This document shows positions 61,846-64,000 of a stretch of 64,000 nt of DNA, piece by piece; within the stretch, counting starts at the first letter, position 1; every line of letters starts with the position of its first letter. The notes under the pieces are model-generated. The model saw only the letters and a program-made list of their open reading frames with translations. It searched no databases and was not told the origin of the DNA. This stretch comes from Enterobacter sp. 10-1 (GTDB lineage: Bacteria; Pseudomonadota; Gammaproteobacteria; Enterobacterales; Enterobacteriaceae): positions 62,001-126,000 of the forward strand of contig NISF01000001.1 in NCBI GenBank assembly GCA_002270295.1, read 5' to 3'. The position numbers and the translations under genes were made by a program.

Positions 61846-63321
61846 CTAAACCAGCTCCGTTTTGCGCAGCGCCAGATAGTCCAGAAGGCTGCCGAGCAAA
61901 ATACCGCCAACGGCGGTCAGCGCCGCAATCTCCAGCAGGCCGGATAAGAAGGAGAACGAGGTGTAATCGAGGGCATTCAGCACCAGCAGCAGCAGCCATA
62001 TCGCGAGCATGACGCAGCCGATAGCCAGCACGATCAGGGCCAGCGAATAGGCCTGCGGATAATGCGTTCGCGGCATAAACCTCTCCGTGCGCTGGGTATG
62101 TTCCAGCGTGCGCCTGCAGATAAGCAGCAGCACGATGCCGGGAACGGCCGCCACGACCGAGAAGAGATAAAACGTCGGCCAGCCGTGGGCTTCAACAAAC
62201 CAGCCGGCAATCGGCCCGACGTACACGCGCCCGACGGCGGAGAGCGCCGACAGCAGCGCAAACTGGGTGGCGGAGAACGATTTATTGCACAGCGTCATTA
62301 ACAGCGCGACAAACGCCGCGGTACCCATCCCGCCGCACAGATTTTCGAAAAATACCGCCGTGGCCATCGAGTAAATATGCTTATCGGTAATCGACAGCAG
62401 CCAGTAGCCGGCGTTGGAGACCCCCTGCAGCAGACCGAAAATAAGCAGAGCGCGGAACAGGGTCAGGCGCTGCATTAACACGCCGCCGTACAGGGCGCCG
62501 ATGATAGTGGCAAACAGCCCCAGCGTTTTATTCACCATCCCGACCTCACCGGCGTCAAAACCGACGCCGCGGATCAAAAAGGTGGTCGTCAGGCTCATTG
62601 CAAAAGCATCGCCGAGCTTATAAAGGACGATTAACAGCAGGATCAGCCAGGCGTTGTTGCGGCCGAAGAAATCGCGGAGCGGTTCCGCGACGGCCTGCTC
62701 AAGGCTTTTCGGTACCGGGATCGCGTCGTCAGGCTCCGGCGCCAGCAGGGTGGCGATGATGCACGGGATCAGCAGCGCGGCCATCAGCCAGTACATGCCC
62801 TGCCAGCCCAGCCAGCGGTCGGCCAGCCATAGCGCCAGGCCGCCGGAAACCAGCATGCCCAGACGGTAGCCCAGCACGCTAACCGCGGCGCCGGCTCCGC
62901 GCTCTTCGGCGGCCAGAATGTCGGTTTTCCACGCGTCGAAGACGATATCCTGCGAGGCGGAACAGAAGGCAATAACTACCGCCAGCGCCGCCATCCAGCG
63001 CAGCTGCGTCGAGGGTTCAAGGAAACCCATAGCCGCGATGGCGATGAGCAGCAGAAACTGGGTCGTCAGCAGCCAGCCGCGGCGTCTGCCGAGAAACGGC
63101 GGCGTGTAGCGGTCCATCACCGGCGACCAAAGGAACTTAAAGACGTAGGCCTGGCCGACGAGCGAAAAGAAACCGATGGTTTTCAGATCGATATTCTCGA
63201 CGGTCATCCACGCCTGCAGCGTGCCGGAGGTGAGGGCGAGAGGCAAACCGGAAGCAAAGCCAAGGATCAGCAAAATAGCTGATTTAGGCTGCTGAAAAAT
63301 ACGTAAGTAGTGACTGGACAT
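61846..63321 (-). CDS. ampG: AmpG, muropeptide permease
   Basis: 491 residues, the E. coli length, MFS-type protein with about 14 membrane helices. Imports GlcNAc-anhydroMurNAc peptides for peptidoglycan recycling; where an inducible AmpC is present it supplies the inducing signal. Typical segments are FASGLPLALTSGTLQAWMT near the start and SASQDIVFDAWKTDIL, which includes the conserved acidic residues. It is 45 bp downstream of yajG and probably cotranscribed with it. Confidence 0.97.
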   Translation of the reverse strand: MSSHYLRIFQQPKSAILLILGFASGLPLALTSGTLQAWMTVENIDLKTIGFFSLVGQAYVFKFLWSPVMDRYTPPFLGRRRGWLLTTQFLLLIAIAAMGFLEPSTQLRWMAALAVVIAFCSASQDIVFDAWKTDILAAEERGAGAAVSVLGYRLGMLVSGGLALWLADRWLGWQGMYWLMAALLIPCIIATLLAPEPDDAIPVPKSLEQAVAEPLRDFFGRNNAWLILLLIVLYKLGDAFAMSLTTTFLIRGVGFDAGEVGMVNKTLGLFATIIGALYGGVLMQRLTLFRALLIFGLLQGVSNAGYWLLSITDKHIYSMATAVFFENLCGGMGTAAFVALLMTLCNKSFSATQFALLSALSAVGRVYVGPIAGWFVEAHGWPTFYLFSVVAAVPGIVLLLICRRTLEHTQRTERFMPRTHYPQAYSLALIVLAIGCVMLAIWLLLLVLNALDYTSFSFLSGLLEIAALTAVGGILLGSLLDYLALRKTELV

Positions 63322-63332
63322 GGGCCTGTAGC

Positions 63333-63361
63333 ACGGACCCGGCCAGCGGCCGGGTCCGTGA
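63333..63361. repeat. Hairpin between yajG and ampG
   Basis: CACGGACCCGGCC / GGCCGGGTCCGTG, a perfect 13-bp stem with a 3-nt loop. A T-rich stretch follows only on the plus strand, opposite to the genes, so it is more likely an mRNA-stabilising or REP-like structure than a terminator of yajG. Confidence 0.6.
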
Positions 63362-63366
63362 TTTTA

Positions 63367-63945
63367 TTAACGCGCGTTTTGCTTGATGAAGTCGTGGATG
63401 CTGGTGTCCTGCGCCATGTCGGCGATAGTGTCGGTCAGAACGCTGTTAACAGCATTGGCAATATTCTGGTTGGAGGCCTGGAATGCACCTTCCACGGAAT
63501 AGCTTGCGCGATAGTTTTTGGTCATCTTCGTGCCGTTCGCCGCGGTGGCGATGATGGCGATATCCGCTTTCGTGGCGATGTTGTAACGCACGTTGCCCTG
63601 GGAAACGTCGGCGTACAGTTTATTCACGATGATTTGCAGATCGACGGCGCCGTTCGGCCCAATCATATAGCCGCGCGCGGTCATCTGTTTCTCCAGCACT
63701 TCCTGCAGCAGGAAGCGGAGATCGCGGGAGGCCGTCAGCGTCACCTGCTGGTTATCGCGGGTCACTTTGGCCAGGGCCTGATCCGGACGCTGATCCGCGC
63801 CGTTGATGCTGACGGTCACGCCCATCAGGCTCGGGTCCTGCTGCGGCAGGGACATTTTCGGCGATACATCAATAGTGGTCGGCGGTGTGGCGCATCCTGC
63901 CAGCATAAACATTGCGACCAGCGGGAAAAGAATTTTCTTAAACAT
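63367..63945 (-). CDS. yajG: YajG, lipoprotein
   Basis: 192 residues. Lipobox LAGC gives an acylated Cys near residue 17 followed by Ala, predicting outer-membrane sorting. The domain (DUF/YajG type) has FLLQEVLEKQMTARGYMIGPNG and a repeated beta/alpha pattern; function unknown. The frame is open 17 codons upstream; the ATG at 63945 (MFKKILFPLVAMFML) gives a normal signal peptide. The gene is upstream of ampG, the order seen in E. coli, where bolA lies divergently just beyond. Confidence 0.95.
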   Translation of the reverse strand: MFKKILFPLVAMFMLAGCATPPTTIDVSPKMSLPQQDPSLMGVTVSINGADQRPDQALAKVTRDNQQVTLTASRDLRFLLQEVLEKQMTARGYMIGPNGAVDLQIIVNKLYADVSQGNVRYNIATKADIAIIATAANGTKMTKNYRASYSVEGAFQASNQNIANAVNSVLTDTIADMAQDTSIHDFIKQNAR

Positions 63946-64000
63946 GTTCAGGGGTCTCAAGGCATGGTGTTGTGATGAGGAAATTGCCGTCATCATAACA

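Overview
The window is a stretch of enterobacterial chromosome. The gene order mak-sbcCD-phoBR-brnQ-proY-malZ ... acpH-queA-tgt-yajC-secDF ... tsx-yajI-nrdR-ribD-ribH-nusB-thiL-pgpA-yajO-dxs-ispA-xseB-thiI-yajL-panE-yajQ-yajR ... cyoEDCBA-ampG-yajG matches the E. coli K-12 map near 9-10 min, and the proteins look like close orthologues. High GC, the Salmonella/Klebsiella-type peroxiredoxin beside acpH and the accessory genes suggest Klebsiella, Raoultella or a near relative. Species was assigned by eye, not by a search.

Backbone, left to right. 1-7483: fructokinase (cut by the window edge), the SbcCD nuclease pair, and the phosphate two-component system with a Pho box in front of phoB. 7893-12695: branched-chain amino acid carrier, ProY permease and MalZ maltodextrin glucosidase, with two MalT-box-like sites before malZ. 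21378-28733: peroxiredoxin, ACP phosphodiesterase, queuosine genes and the SecDF-YajC translocase. 31526-38639: Tsx, YajI, NrdR, the riboflavin/NusB/ThiL/PgpA run and YajO. 38708-47123: DXP synthase and isoprenoid genes, ThiI, YajL, PanE, YajQ and YajR. 56538-63945: the cytochrome bo3 oxidase operon, AmpG and YajG.

Four accessory blocks sit in this backbone. (a) 12686-17172: a LysR regulator divergent from a YcaC-like isochorismatase-fold hydrolase, an ABM-domain protein with a membrane tail, and a YtcJ-like amidohydrolase with a Cys/His-rich tail. (b) 17306-21327: an overlapping DUF2339/DUF3999 pair of envelope proteins of unknown function. (c) 28849-31474: an M24-fold protein that has lost most metal ligands, then a VOC-fold protein and a WYL regulator behind a perfect palindrome. 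(d) 47280-56484: the most interesting block. It is a compact six-gene operon (AroE-like dehydrogenase, KstD-like flavoprotein, NIPSNAP protein, second KstD-like flavoprotein, xylose-isomerase-like TIM barrel, AAHS-type transporter), divergent from an IclR/PcaU-like regulator whose intergenic region carries a three-unit operator. I read it as an uptake and ring-oxidation pathway for a hydroaromatic acid. A separate Gfo/Idh oxidoreductase gene lies next to it.

A family of small non-coding repeats appears twice: as two 75-bp tandem copies at 14532-14681 and as a 320-bp element with imperfect terminal inverted repeats touching the acpH start codon. I see no tRNA, rRNA, CRISPR array, integrase, transposase or prophage gene.
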